Part shown: positions 52,676-61,386 of the stretch, one piece after another
How positions within the stretch are numbered: position 1 is the first letter of the stretch
How the letters are laid out: every line of letters begins with the position of its first letter
NCBI GenBank assembly: GCA_947476695.1
Contig: CANJRD010000007.1
Span: 1-64,000 of the forward strand
Direction: 5' to 3'
Source: Rhodospirillaceae bacterium
GTDB taxonomy: Bacteria; Pseudomonadota; Alphaproteobacteria; Rhodospirillales; Rhodospirillaceae
Length of the DNA: 64,000 nt
Notes under the pieces: model-generated
The model's input: only the letters and a program-made list of their open reading frames with translations
Databases searched by the model: none
Told to the model about the DNA's origin: nothing
Translations under genes and position numbers: made by a program

Positions 52676-54850
52676 ATGGGTGCCGTTTCGTCCGCCTTGA
52701 GCCGCCGCCGCTTCGTCGCCACGCTGAGCGCCGCCGGCGGTCTCGCCCTCGGGTTCAACGGCCGCGCCGACGCCGCAGCGTTAGGCACGGTGCTGCAGGC
52801 CGCCGAAACGCCGACCCCGCAAGAGATCAACGCCTGGATCGTGATCGATCCGGATGACAGCGTGCTGCTGCGCCTCTCCCACGCGGAGATGGGCCAGGGT
52901 GCGGGCACCACGTTGCCGATGATCCTGGCCGAAGAGCTTCAGTGCGACTGGAGCAAGGTGAAGGTCGAATATGCCTCCGCTTCGCGTAACGCGCGCGAGA
53001 AGGGCGTTTACGGTCCGATGGCCACTGTCGGCAGCCGCGGCACGCGGACCTCGGTCGCTCCGCTGCAGAAAGCTGGCGCCAATGCTCGCGTGCGCCTGAT
53101 CGCCGCCGCGGCCAAGCGCTGGAACGTCGCGCCGGACACCTGCGAAGCGCGCGACAGCAAGATCACGCACAAGCCGACCGGTCGCACGCTGACCTATGGC
53201 GCCGTCGCCGCCGATGCGGTGAAGGTGAAGCTCGACGTCGAGCCGGCGGTGAAGACGCCGGAACAGTACACGCTGATGGGTAAGCCGATCCCGCGCCTCG
53301 ACACGCCGTTGAAGGTCGACGGTACGGCGCAGTTCGGTATCGATGTGCGGTTGCCCGACATGGCCTATGCCGCCGTGATCTCCTGCCCGGTGCCGGGTGG
53401 GACCTTGAAGAGCTTCGATGCGAAGGCCATCGAAGGCCGCAAGGGCGTCATCGCCGTGGTGCCGATGAAGGACTCCATCGCCGTTGCCGCCGAAGGCAAC
53501 TACTGGGCCGCCAAGTCGGCCCTTGAGGCGGTGCATGTCGAGTGGGAAACCGGCGCCGCCGGCAAGACCAACAGCGCGCAGTTCAATCAGCTCTATCGCG
53601 ATGCCCTGAAGGAAAAGAACCCGGTCGCCGAGCAGAAGGGCAACATCGAAGACGCGTTCAAAGGCGCGGCGAAACAGATCGAGGCGATCTACGAAGTGCC
53701 CTATCAGGCGCATGCGCCGATGGAGCCGTTGAACGCCACCGTGCGCTTCACCGGCGACCAGTTGGAAGTGTGGATCGGCACGCAGCAGCCCGGCGGGGTG
53801 CTGGGTATCGCCGCCGCTGCGTCGGGCCTGCCGCCGGCCAACATCACGGTGCATAATCAATTCCTCGGCGGCGGCTTCGGCCGTCGCGGCAAGCACGACG
53901 AACTGCCGCATGCGATTGCGGTCGCTCAGGCGATCAAGCGCCCGGTGAAGCTGGTGTGGTCGCGCGAGCAGGATATCCGCCAGGATCGCTATCGTCCGCA
54001 GGCGGCGATCGGCTTCAAGGGCGCGATTGCAAAAGACGGCACTCCGGTCGGAATGGAAATCACCACCGCCGTGGGCTCGCTGTTCCGCTCGCTGGGCATG
54101 GGCAAGGTCGAGGACGGCATCGAGCCGGTGGCCGTCGAAGGGCTGTCCGGCAATCCCTACGGCATCCCCAACCAGCGCATCAATTGCGCCCTGCGCAACA
54201 TGCATATCCCCGTCTCGTTCTGGCGCTCGGTCGGCGCCTCGCAGAACGGCTTCGCCATCGAAGGCTTCATCGACGAGATGGCCTATGCCTGCGGCAAAGA
54301 TCCCGCGGCGTTCCGTCGCAGCCTGATCTCGCGGCCGGACTTCCTGGGCGTGCTCGACAAGATCATCGAGAAGAGCAATTGGAACACGCCGCTGCCGAAG
54401 GGCCGCGGGCGTGGCATCGCGGTGCACGAATGCTATGGCTCGATCATGGGCCAGGTGGCGGAAGTCACGGTCAGCCCGAACGGCGATCTGAAGGTCGACC
54501 GCTTCGTTGCCGCCGTGGACTGCGGCCATATCGTCAACCCGTCGATCATCGAGGCGCAGATCCAAGGCGCGGTGATCTGGGGGCTGTCGGCGGCGTTGCA
54601 CAGCGAAATCACCGTCAAGGACGGCGCTGTCGAGCAGTCGAACTTCAACGATTTCCGCATCCTGTCGCTGGCTGAAACGCCGGACATCGAAGTGCACTTC
54701 GCCTTGTCGGGCGGCGAGAAGTGGGGCGGCATCGGCGAACCGGGCGCGTCTTGCGTGGCGCCGGCGCTCTGCAATGCGATCTTCGCCGCGACCGGCAAGC
54801 GCATCCGTCGCCTACCGATCAAGGATCAGCTGAAGACTCTGTCCGCCTAA
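52676..54850 (+). CDS. Tat-exported molybdenum hydroxylase large subunit (isoquinoline 1-oxidoreductase beta type)
   Basis: 724 residues from ATG 52676, preceded by GAGGA; the frame extends upstream but the Tat motif fixes the start region. Signal SRRRFVATLSAAGGLALGF. The molybdopterin-binding blocks are SHAEMGQGAGTTLPMILAEEL, PMATVGSRGTRTS, the FLGGGFGRRG signature near residue 400, and the catalytic Glu in GIGEPGASCVAPA near the end. It belongs to the xanthine dehydrogenase superfamily, IorB-like, which hydroxylates N-heterocycles or oxidises aldehydes in the periplasm. The small [2Fe-2S] partner (IorA-like) is not adjacent, which is unusual. Confidence 0.92.
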   Translation: MGAVSSALSRRRFVATLSAAGGLALGFNGRADAAALGTVLQAAETPTPQEINAWIVIDPDDSVLLRLSHAEMGQGAGTTLPMILAEELQCDWSKVKVEYASASRNAREKGVYGPMATVGSRGTRTSVAPLQKAGANARVRLIAAAAKRWNVAPDTCEARDSKITHKPTGRTLTYGAVAADAVKVKLDVEPAVKTPEQYTLMGKPIPRLDTPLKVDGTAQFGIDVRLPDMAYAAVISCPVPGGTLKSFDAKAIEGRKGVIAVVPMKDSIAVAAEGNYWAAKSALEAVHVEWETGAAGKTNSAQFNQLYRDALKEKNPVAEQKGNIEDAFKGAAKQIEAIYEVPYQAHAPMEPLNATVRFTGDQLEVWIGTQQPGGVLGIAAAASGLPPANITVHNQFLGGGFGRRGKHDELPHAIAVAQAIKRPVKLVWSREQDIRQDRYRPQAAIGFKGAIAKDGTPVGMEITTAVGSLFRSLGMGKVEDGIEPVAVEGLSGNPYGIPNQRINCALRNMHIPVSFWRSVGASQNGFAIEGFIDEMAYACGKDPAAFRRSLISRPDFLGVLDKIIEKSNWNTPLPKGRGRGIAVHECYGSIMGQVAEVTVSPNGDLKVDRFVAAVDCGHIVNPSIIEAQIQGAVIWGLSAALHSEITVKDGAVEQSNFNDFRILSLAETPDIEVHFALSGGEKWGGIGEPGASCVAPALCNAIFAATGKRIRRLPIKDQLKTLSA

Positions 54851-55006
54851 CCCATCGTCGGCTTGCCCGAGTTGGGCGAAACGGTGACGGGATACGCACG
54901 TCTTCCGTCGTGGCTGCGCGCAACAAGGGCGTCTCTTCGGCGTTTTTTGTGAGTGGAGCGCCACTATCATCTCTTCCGGGGCGCGCCTTAGAAGGGAGAA
55001 CTCGCC

Positions 55007-55483
55007 ATGAAAAAGAGTTTGTTGGCCGCCATTTTCGGCGCCGCGGCGTTGCTGCCGCTGGCCGCCCAGGCCGAAGTCGCTTTCACCGACGGTCGCGCCA
55101 CGCTGCACGCGGGCCCGGGCCGTGAGTTCCCGCGTATCGACCGTCTGCGCTCGAACGTGCGTGTGAACCTTTACGGCTGCATCGACGGCTTCAGCTGGTG
55201 CGACGTGTCGATCGGTCGGGAGCGCGGCTGGGTGGACGGCGATAGCCTGTTCGTTCCCTACCAGGGCCGTCGCGTGCGCGTCATGGAGTATGGCTCGCGC
55301 ATCAATGTACCGATGGTCCGCTTCAACTGGGGCTATTGGGACAATTACTACCGTGGCCGCGGGTTCTATCGCGATCGCGACCACTGGCGTCGCCAGGACT
55401 TCGCCCGGCGTTGGAGCGATGCCGACGGTGACGGCGTGCCCAATCGTTTCGACGATCGACCGCGGAACCCGTACCGCAACTAG
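55007..55483 (+). CDS. exported SH3-domain protein, larger copy
   Basis: 158 residues. Signal peptide (LLAAIFGAAALLPLAAQAE). Bacterial SH3: RATLHAGPGREFPRIDRL, CIDGFSWCDVSIGRERGWVDGDSL. Two Cys flank the domain middle (YGCIDGFSWCDV), so a disulfide is likely. The tail (YWDNYYRGRGFYRDRDHWRR) is rich in Tyr and Arg. SH3b domains bind cell-wall peptides. A smaller paralogue lies 157 bases downstream. Confidence 0.85.
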   Translation: MKKSLLAAIFGAAALLPLAAQAEVAFTDGRATLHAGPGREFPRIDRLRSNVRVNLYGCIDGFSWCDVSIGRERGWVDGDSLFVPYQGRRVRVMEYGSRINVPMVRFNWGYWDNYYRGRGFYRDRDHWRRQDFARRWSDADGDGVPNRFDDRPRNPYRN

Positions 55484-55505
55484 AACTGCTGTCATTGCAA
55501 TCGCG

Positions 55506-55541
55506 AAAGAGCCCGCCCTCACCGGCGGGCTCTTTTATTTT
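55506..55541 (+). terminator. terminator after the larger SH3 gene
   Basis: AAAGAGCCCGCC (55506-55517) and GGCGGGCTCTTT (55524-55535), a 12-bp stem with a 6-base loop, then TATTTTC. Confidence 0.88.
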
Positions 55542-55640
55542 CATTGTCAAGCATCGGTCAGTAACGCGCGCGCGACTCAAGCGTTGGTGAGGTAAGGTTC
55601 ATCGCGAACCGATCAGACAACTCATGAGGGAGGCATTCAG

Positions 55641-56033
55641 ATGCGTAGGTTGCTTCTCGGCACGGTGTTGGGGGCGGCGCTGCTGAGTCCCATCGCGGCG
55701 AGCGCGTTCACCGCGTACGCCGATGAGACATTGAGCGTTCACGCCGGACCCGGTGCAAACTTCCCCGCGCTTGAAGAACTCGATACCAGCACGCGCGTGT
55801 GGCTGCACGGCTGCAGCCAAACTCTGGAGTGGTGCGACGTATCGCACGGCCGCATGCGTGGCTGGGTGCGCGGCGAGCACCTGGCGGTGCCGCGTGAAAA
55901 GCTCGCCAGTGGTGAGATTCCGGTCGCGAAGTTCGATATCCGCTCCTATTGGAACGACAATTATCGTGACGAGAAATTCTATGGCGATATGGCCCGCTGG
56001 GCAGACCAGCGTCAGGTTGCCGAACGCTTCTAA
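55641..56033 (+). CDS. exported SH3-domain protein, smaller copy
   Basis: 130 residues. Signal peptide (LLGTVLGAALLSPIAASA). SH3: TLSVHAGPGANFPALEEL, GCSQTLEWCDVSHGRMRGWV. The same order of HAGPG, Cys, WCDVS, GW as the copy upstream shows they are paralogues. The tail (SYWNDNYRDEKFYGD) is shorter but keeps the Tyr/Asp pattern. It has its own terminator, so the two genes are separate units. Confidence 0.83.
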   Translation: MRRLLLGTVLGAALLSPIAASAFTAYADETLSVHAGPGANFPALEELDTSTRVWLHGCSQTLEWCDVSHGRMRGWVRGEHLAVPREKLASGEIPVAKFDIRSYWNDNYRDEKFYGDMARWADQRQVAERF

Positions 56034-56050
56034 CGTCCTTCAAGACGACG

Positions 56051-56092
56051 AACAAGAATGGGCGGAGCCTCGCGGTTCCGCCCATTCTTGTT
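56051..56092 (+). terminator. terminator after the smaller SH3 gene
   Basis: AACAAGAATGGGCGGA (56051-56066) and TCCGCCCATTCTTGTT (56077-56092): a perfect 16-bp stem with a 10-base loop. Very stable; the terminal T tract is part of the stem. Confidence 0.85.
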
Positions 56093-56181
56093 GGCGCAGT
56101 TGATACCTCTATCCGCCCCCGGCAACCGCAACCCCTTCTAATTCCACCGAACCCGGCGGGGCGGACATTTTTGACGGGTTC

Positions 56182-56208
56182 GGGACGCTTTCTGGCGGTA
56201 CGAGCGTT
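56182..56208 (+). promoter_or_regulatory. weak EcfG-type promoter candidate before phyR copy 1
   Basis: GGGAC (56182-56186), 18 bases, CGTT (56205-56208). The EcfG consensus is GGAAC with 16-17 bases to CGTT, so one base in the -35 and the spacing deviate. Confidence 0.3.
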
Positions 56209-56332
56209 ATGCCATCGCAAGAATTGCGAAACCGCGCCTCGTTTCGCGTGGCCTTGTCAAGGGCTTCCGGCGCTGGGCGGGGCAGCGGTTCTTCGACTTA
56301 AAGACACTCGAGGACGACAAGGGGACTTCCGG

Positions 56333-57124
56333 ATGGCGCGTTCACAGCAAATCGTTCAACACCTGCCTTTCCTGCGCCGCTATGCGCGCGCGCTCACGGG
56401 TTCGCAAAGCAGCGGCGACGCGGCCGTGCGTTCAGTGTTGGAAGCCGTCATCCAGGATCAGAATGTGATCGGCGCTTCCGGTCAGGAACGCGTCGGCCTC
56501 TATCGTCTGTTCCATGTGATCTGGACGGCGGGCGAAAGCGCCACGAAGCGCCGGGTCGCCAAGGCCCCGGGCCGCGCCGCGATCAGCTCGAAACTCGCCA
56601 CGCTCGGCGTCGTGCCGCGCGAAGCGCTGCTCCTGACCATGATGGAAGGTTTCTCCCCCGAGGAGACCGCCACCATCCTGAACTGCAACGTGCAGGACGT
56701 CGTAGAACTGGTCGACGCCGCGATGACCGAACTGCGTGCGCCGGTGCCGGCGCAAATCCTGATCATCGAAGACGAACCGGTGATCTCGCTCGACCTGTCG
56801 CAGCTGGTCACCGAAATGGGCCACAGCGTGATGGCCGTTGCCCGGACCCGCGCCGAAGCGGTCGAAGCCGTGCGCGATGCGCGTCCGGCGCTGATCCTGG
56901 CCGACGTTCAACTTGCCGATGACAGCTCCGGCATCGATGCCGTGGCCGACATCCTCGAGAAGTTCGATGTGCCGACGGTGTTCATCACCGCCTTCCCGGA
57001 ACGCCTGCTGACCGGCGACCGCGCGGAGCCCGCGTATCTCATCACCAAGCCGTTCGTGCCGCAGAACGTGAAGACCGTCGTCGGCCACGTGCTGTCGATG
57101 GCCGAAGAAGCGGAAGCCGCCTAG
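56333..57124 (+). CDS. phyR: PhyR-type general stress response regulator, copy 1
   Basis: 263 residues from ATG 56333 (GGGGA upstream). Residues ~1-130 are a sigma-factor-like domain (HLPFLRRYARALTGSQSSGD, EALLLTMMEGFSPEETATIL) and ~135-260 a receiver: ILIIEDEPVISLDL, phospho-acceptor Asp in LILADVQLADDSSGIDA, TVFITAFPERLLTG and the Lys in LITKPF. When phosphorylated, PhyR binds the anti-sigma NepR through its sigma-like domain and frees EcfG. The PhyR of this window comes in two copies, both complete. Confidence 0.94.
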   Translation: MARSQQIVQHLPFLRRYARALTGSQSSGDAAVRSVLEAVIQDQNVIGASGQERVGLYRLFHVIWTAGESATKRRVAKAPGRAAISSKLATLGVVPREALLLTMMEGFSPEETATILNCNVQDVVELVDAAMTELRAPVPAQILIIEDEPVISLDLSQLVTEMGHSVMAVARTRAEAVEAVRDARPALILADVQLADDSSGIDAVADILEKFDVPTVFITAFPERLLTGDRAEPAYLITKPFVPQNVKTVVGHVLSMAEEAEAA

Positions 57125-57128
57125 CGTT

Positions 57129-58610
57129 TCAAGCGGCGACGTCGGGGCGATCGCGGTGGGCATTCGTGGGGCGTAAGCCCTTCGGCAACGCCCAGCCCGC
57201 GATGCCGCCGGCGGCGGCAATTACAATCCCCACGATGAAGGCGAGACGCAACGCGTCCGCCACCGCGCCGGTGACATGCGTCAGTTCGGCCGCGCTGAAC
57301 AGCGCGCGCCGCACCGGGTCGACCAGGTACTGCACAGGATCGGCGATCGCTGGCAGGCTGCGCGCAAGGCTTGTGTTCATCGCCGCCCCCAGGAAGGCCG
57401 TGCCCAGAGCCGCCCCCATCATGCGGTTGAAGGCATTGAAGGCGATGGCGATGCCGCGCACGTTCCACGATGCGGCATCCTGACAGGCGACAAAGAACGG
57501 CGAGTTCAGGAAGCCGAGACCGATACCGGTCAGGAACGACGCCACCGAGGCAAAGGTGGTCGAGGTCTCCGGGCCCATCATCGCCAGCATCCCGCTGCCG
57601 ACCATCAGCACAATCGCGCCGAGAATGGCTGACGTGCGGTAGGACGCGCGCAGCATCAGCCGGCCCGACAACGTCGCGGCAACCGGCCAGCCCAGCGACA
57701 TGAACATCAGCGGCGTGCCCGCGGCGTAAGCGGACGTGCCTAGCACGGCCTGCATGTACGTCGGGACGAAAACCGACACGCCCATCGACGCCGCGCCGAC
57801 CGCCAGCGCACCGAGATTGCAGGTGCGGATGATGTGGTCCTTCCACAGGAAGAACGGCAACAGCGGTTCCGGCGCGCGGCGTTCCTGGCGGGCGAACAGC
57901 ACCGCGCTGATCAGGCTGATACCCAGCACCGGCAACAACAGCGATCCGAGGTGATCCGCTTGCATCAGAGCCAGCATGAAGGTGCCGATGGCGATCACCA
58001 GCAACACGGCCCCGAACAGATCGATCTTGTGCTCGGCACGGCGCGGCGTTTCGCGGAACAGGAAGGCGATCAGCAGCGTGACGATGATCGCGATGGGGAT
58101 GTTGAACCAGAAGATCATCGGCCAGGTAAACTTGTCGACGATCAGCGCGCCGAGCATTGGGCCGATGACCGCGGCCAAGGCCCACATGCTGGCAAAAAAC
58201 CCTTGAAGCCGCGCGCGCTGCGCCGGCGTCAGCACGTCGCCGACGATGGTCTGCGCGACCGGCATGATCCCGCCGGCGCCGAGCCCCTGCACGACGCGCG
58301 CGAAGACCAGGAACAGCATGTTGGGGGCGAGGCCGCACAAGAGGGAGCCCAGAGTGAACAGGCCGGCGCCGATGAAAAACATCGGTTTGCGGCCGTACAG
58401 GTCCGCCAACCGGCCATAGATCGGGATGATGACGGCCTGCGCGAGGAGATAGGCGGCGAACGTCCAGCCGAACAGCGCATAGCCGCCGAGGGCACTGGCC
58501 ACGCGGGGCATGGCCGTGGCGGTGATGGTGCCTTCCACCCCGGTCATGAACATCACGCCCATGCAGGCGACGATGACTAACGCCTGCTTGCGCTTCTCAA
58601 CCGAATCCAA
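57129..58610 (-). CDS. MFS transporter, DHA2 family (EmrB/QacA type)
   Basis: 493 residues with 14 membrane segments. The N-terminal pattern ATAMPRVASALGG, GRLADLYGRKPMF (motif A) and LGAGGIMPVAQTIVGD are typical of 14-helix drug:proton antiporters. It ends with a short charged tail. No membrane-fusion partner gene is near. The stop lies 4 bases from the phyR stop; genes are convergent. Confidence 0.9.
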   Translation of the reverse strand: MDSVEKRKQALVIVACMGVMFMTGVEGTITATAMPRVASALGGYALFGWTFAAYLLAQAVIIPIYGRLADLYGRKPMFFIGAGLFTLGSLLCGLAPNMLFLVFARVVQGLGAGGIMPVAQTIVGDVLTPAQRARLQGFFASMWALAAVIGPMLGALIVDKFTWPMIFWFNIPIAIIVTLLIAFLFRETPRRAEHKIDLFGAVLLVIAIGTFMLALMQADHLGSLLLPVLGISLISAVLFARQERRAPEPLLPFFLWKDHIIRTCNLGALAVGAASMGVSVFVPTYMQAVLGTSAYAAGTPLMFMSLGWPVAATLSGRLMLRASYRTSAILGAIVLMVGSGMLAMMGPETSTTFASVASFLTGIGLGFLNSPFFVACQDAASWNVRGIAIAFNAFNRMMGAALGTAFLGAAMNTSLARSLPAIADPVQYLVDPVRRALFSAAELTHVTGAVADALRLAFIVGIVIAAAGGIAGWALPKGLRPTNAHRDRPDVAA

Positions 58611-58719
58611 CGTCGCGTCTCCGAGTTACGGCGCTGAAAAAGCACGCTGGTCCCGGCCTGTCCAGCGGGACTGCGGGCGATATCTCACGCTGTGTGCCAG
58701 CTATCGCAGGATTGGGATT

Positions 58720-60573
58720 TCAAACCGCCGCTGCGGCATCCCATTCCTCCTGCAAAGCCATCCAGGTGGCTTCGGCTTCGGACAACGCCGTTTCCTTAGC
58801 CCGCAGGTTGGCCTGCAAGGTCTGGAGCTTTGCCGCCGGCCCGGTGTACAGCGCGGGGTCGGCGAGCGCGGTCTGCAAGGCGGCGACCTCGGCATGCAGC
58901 TTGGTCGCCAGGGATTCGGCCTGGTCGACCTTCTTCTTCGAGGGCTTTGGGCGCGGCGCGGGCGGCTTGGGTTCAGCCTTCGGCGCAGCTTTCGGCGGCT
59001 CTTCGCGCACGGCGCGTTTGTTGAGCAGCCGCGCGCGATAGTCGCTCAGGTCGCCGTCAAAAGGTTGCACACGCCCGTTCTCGATCAGCCAGAAGCGGTC
59101 GGCGGTCAGCTCGACGATATGCGGATCGTGGCTGATCAGGATCACCGCGCCGTCATAGGTATTGATCGCCTCCACCAGGGCATCGCGGCTGTCGATGTCG
59201 AGGTGGTTGGTGGGTTCGTCCAGGAGCAGCAGGTGCGGCCGGGCCGAGGTCATCAGCGCGAACAGCAGCCGCGCTTTCTCGCCGCCCGAAAGGTGGCCGA
59301 CGATCGTCTCGGCGCGCTCCTGGCTGAAGCCGAAACGGCCCAGTTGGCTGCGCACCTCGCGCTCGCTGTCCTGAGGGCGGCGGCGCGCAAGTTCCAGGAT
59401 CGGCGTCGCGGACAGGTCGAGTTCCTCGGCCTGGTGCTGCGCGAAATAGCCGATGCGCAGTTTGTTCGATTTCGCGACCTCGCCGGACATCGGTGTCAGA
59501 CGGCCCGCGAGCAGTTTCACGAATGTCGATTTGCCGTTGCCGTTCGCGCCCAGCAACGCGATGCGGTCGTCGGAATCGAGCCGCATGGAGATGTTGCGCA
59601 GGATCGCTTTGCCGTCGTAGCCGACCGAGACGTCCTCGAAGGTGATCAGGGGCGGCGGCAGTTCCTCGGGCGGCGGGAACGACAGCGAGATGCCGGATTC
59701 CTCGGTGATCCCGACAACCGGTTCCATACGCTCAACCATCTTCAGGCGCGACTGCGCCTGTTTCGCCTTCGTCGCCTTGGCGCGGAAACGTTCGACGAAC
59801 TTCATCAACTCGGCTTTGCGGGCGTCTTGTTTCGCGCGCTGCTTTTCGGAGTGGACGATCCGCATACGGCGCGTGGCGGCGAAGCGGTCGTACCCGCCTT
59901 GATACAGCGTCAGCTTGCCGCCTTCGAGATGCAGGATCTCGTCGACCGCGCGATTGAGCAGTTCGCGGTCGTGGCTGACGATCAGGATCGTGCCGTTATA
60001 GCCGCGTAAATATTCCTCAAGCCATACAGTGGCTTCGAGGTCGAGGTGGTTGGTGGGTTCGTCGAGGAGCAGCAGGTCCGGTTGGGTGAACAGCAAGCCG
60101 GCGAGCGCCACGCGCATCCGCCAGCCGCCGGAGAAATCACTGCAGGGCCGCGCTTGTGCCGTATGATCGAAGCCGAGCCCCGCCAAGATGCGGGCCGCGC
60201 GCGCCGTGGCCGTATGCGATTCCTTGTCGCGCAAACGCGCATGGATCTCCGCGATCCGATCGCCGTCGGTGGATGTTTCCAGCTCACGCTGTAAGTCCGC
60301 GAGCTCGGTGTCGGCCGCGATCACCGTGTCGAGCAGGCTTTCCGCTCCGGCCGGCGCTTCCTGTTTGGTGATGCCGACCTTCCAGCGGGACGGCATGTCC
60401 ATCTCGCCGGCATCCGCTGACAGGGTGCCGGTGAGGAGCTTGAGCAGCGTCGTCTTGCCGGTGCCGTTTCGCCCGACAAGGCCGACGCGATGGCCCTCAT
60501 TGATGGTCGCGCTGGCCTCATCGAGCAGCACGCGGCCACCGATGCGATAGGTAAGCGCATTGATCCGCAACAT
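58720..60573 (-). CDS. ABC-F family ATPase (Uup/YheS-like)
   Basis: 617 residues with two ATP-binding halves: Walker A GLVGRNGTGKTTL and ALLGANGNGKSTF, signatures DFSGGWRMRVALA and LSGGEKARLLF, and Walker B LLLLDEPTNHLDLE and LLLDEPTNHLDID. No membrane segments; a charged linker between the halves (KATKAKQAQSRLKMVERM) and a coiled C-terminal tail. ABC-F proteins bind the ribosome E site and resolve stalling. Start codon ATG at 60573. Confidence 0.92.
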   Translation of the reverse strand: MLRINALTYRIGGRVLLDEASATINEGHRVGLVGRNGTGKTTLLKLLTGTLSADAGEMDMPSRWKVGITKQEAPAGAESLLDTVIAADTELADLQRELETSTDGDRIAEIHARLRDKESHTATARAARILAGLGFDHTAQARPCSDFSGGWRMRVALAGLLFTQPDLLLLDEPTNHLDLEATVWLEEYLRGYNGTILIVSHDRELLNRAVDEILHLEGGKLTLYQGGYDRFAATRRMRIVHSEKQRAKQDARKAELMKFVERFRAKATKAKQAQSRLKMVERMEPVVGITEESGISLSFPPPEELPPPLITFEDVSVGYDGKAILRNISMRLDSDDRIALLGANGNGKSTFVKLLAGRLTPMSGEVAKSNKLRIGYFAQHQAEELDLSATPILELARRRPQDSEREVRSQLGRFGFSQERAETIVGHLSGGEKARLLFALMTSARPHLLLLDEPTNHLDIDSRDALVEAINTYDGAVILISHDPHIVELTADRFWLIENGRVQPFDGDLSDYRARLLNKRAVREEPPKAAPKAEPKPPAPRPKPSKKKVDQAESLATKLHAEVAALQTALADPALYTGPAAKLQTLQANLRAKETALSEAEATWMALQEEWDAAAAV

Positions 60574-60612
60574 GGCGCGCGGTGTAGCATGCAGGATGGG
60601 AGCGGGAAACGC

Positions 60613-60894
60613 TTACGCGTCAGGCGGCAGCTTTTCGAGCCTGCTAATCAGCGCGTCGAAGTCGCTCGGCAGGGGCTCTTGCGCCACCGCGTCATAAGTC
60701 TCGTGAAGCGCCTTATTGAGCCAATCGTTGAACCCCGGATCGGTCCTGTTCGGGTCTTCTTGGCGAATTTCAGAAGCAGCGCGGTCTAACTCGCCTTCGC
60801 GGTCGGCGTAGATCAACCCCGGACGGTCGCCGGCCAGCGTTACGTCACGCTGGGTATCGGCCAGTCCAAGAGCGGATAAAGCGACGCGTAACAC
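60613..60894 (-). CDS. nepR: NepR-like anti-sigma factor
   Basis: 93 residues from GTG 60894, with AAGGAG nine bases upstream. The segment FNDWLNKALHETYDAV followed by EPLPSDFDALISRLEKL resembles the NepR core (helix with L-x-x-x-Y-D-x-V, then E-P-x-P and a second helix ending L-x-K-L). NepR holds the sigma factor EcfG until phosphorylated PhyR takes its place. The first ~45 residues are variable, as in the family. It is on the strand opposite to the phyR genes and about 0.9 kb from copy 2. No ecfG gene is in the window. Confidence 0.65.
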   Translation of the reverse strand: MLRVALSALGLADTQRDVTLAGDRPGLIYADREGELDRAASEIRQEDPNRTDPGFNDWLNKALHETYDAVAQEPLPSDFDALISRLEKLPPDA

Positions 60895-61052
60895 GCTACA
60901 CAGCTCCTTGCTTTAAGGCCGGGTTCTGAAGGCCGGGTTGCATTTCGGGCAGGCGGTTCCAGCTGTCCGATCAGTTTCATAACGCGTGGGAACCGCGATG
61001 GTTCACCATGCGATACGTAACGCGTTGGAATAAATTCGTTATTTCGCCCCTC

Positions 61053-61078
61053 GGAACCCCCCGGGTTGATCCGGCGTT
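61053..61078 (+). promoter_or_regulatory. EcfG-type promoter before the 89-residue gene
   Basis: GGAAC (61053-61057), 17 bases, CGTT (61075-61078): an exact match to the general-stress sigma consensus (GGAAC-N16-17-CGTT). It ends 37 bases before the ATG at 61115. It suggests that the two small genes downstream belong to the general stress regulon. Confidence 0.72.
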
Positions 61079-61114
61079 GGGTCTCCATCATCCCTACGTG
61101 CGTAAAGGCGAAAA

Positions 61115-61384
61115 ATGCAGACCTCAACCCAAGCCCCTATCGATCTTAAGCAGGCGAAACACAGCCCCAGCAGCGTTTTCACGACACCGGCCGAAGTCCT
61201 GTCCCACCCCGAGCTTTCCCAGGAAGCGAAGGTGGAGATCCTACGGCAGTGGGAGATCGACGCGCGACTCTTGGCTACGGCTGAGAGTGAAAACATGGCC
61301 GGAGGCGAGAGCAGCCATCTGGGTCAGGTCGTCAGCGCCCTCCTCGCGCTGGAAGACCAAGACCGCGCCCGGCCGGAGCACTAG
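61115..61384 (+). CDS. small stress-associated protein of unknown function
   Basis: 89 residues. SVFTTPAEVLSHPELSQEAKVEILRQWEIDARLL, in pieces, matches a widespread small alphaproteobacterial family with the pattern F-x-x-P-x-E-V-L and L-S-x-E-x-K-x-E-I-L-x-x-W-E-x-D-A. Mostly helical, soluble, acidic. Role unknown. Close to it, a proline-rich gene follows two bases after its stop, and an EcfG-type promoter precedes both. Confidence 0.8.
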   Translation: MQTSTQAPIDLKQAKHSPSSVFTTPAEVLSHPELSQEAKVEILRQWEIDARLLATAESENMAGGESSHLGQVVSALLALEDQDRARPEH

Positions 61385-61386
61385 AC

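Noticed and set aside
52781-54697. A 638-codon frame opposite the molybdenum hydroxylase
   Set aside because: Antisense shadow; no domain or start signal.
60895-61000. EcfG-type promoter for the nepR-like gene
   Set aside because: A GGAAC is present on the minus strand (60956-60960) but no CGTT lies 16-18 bases downstream.
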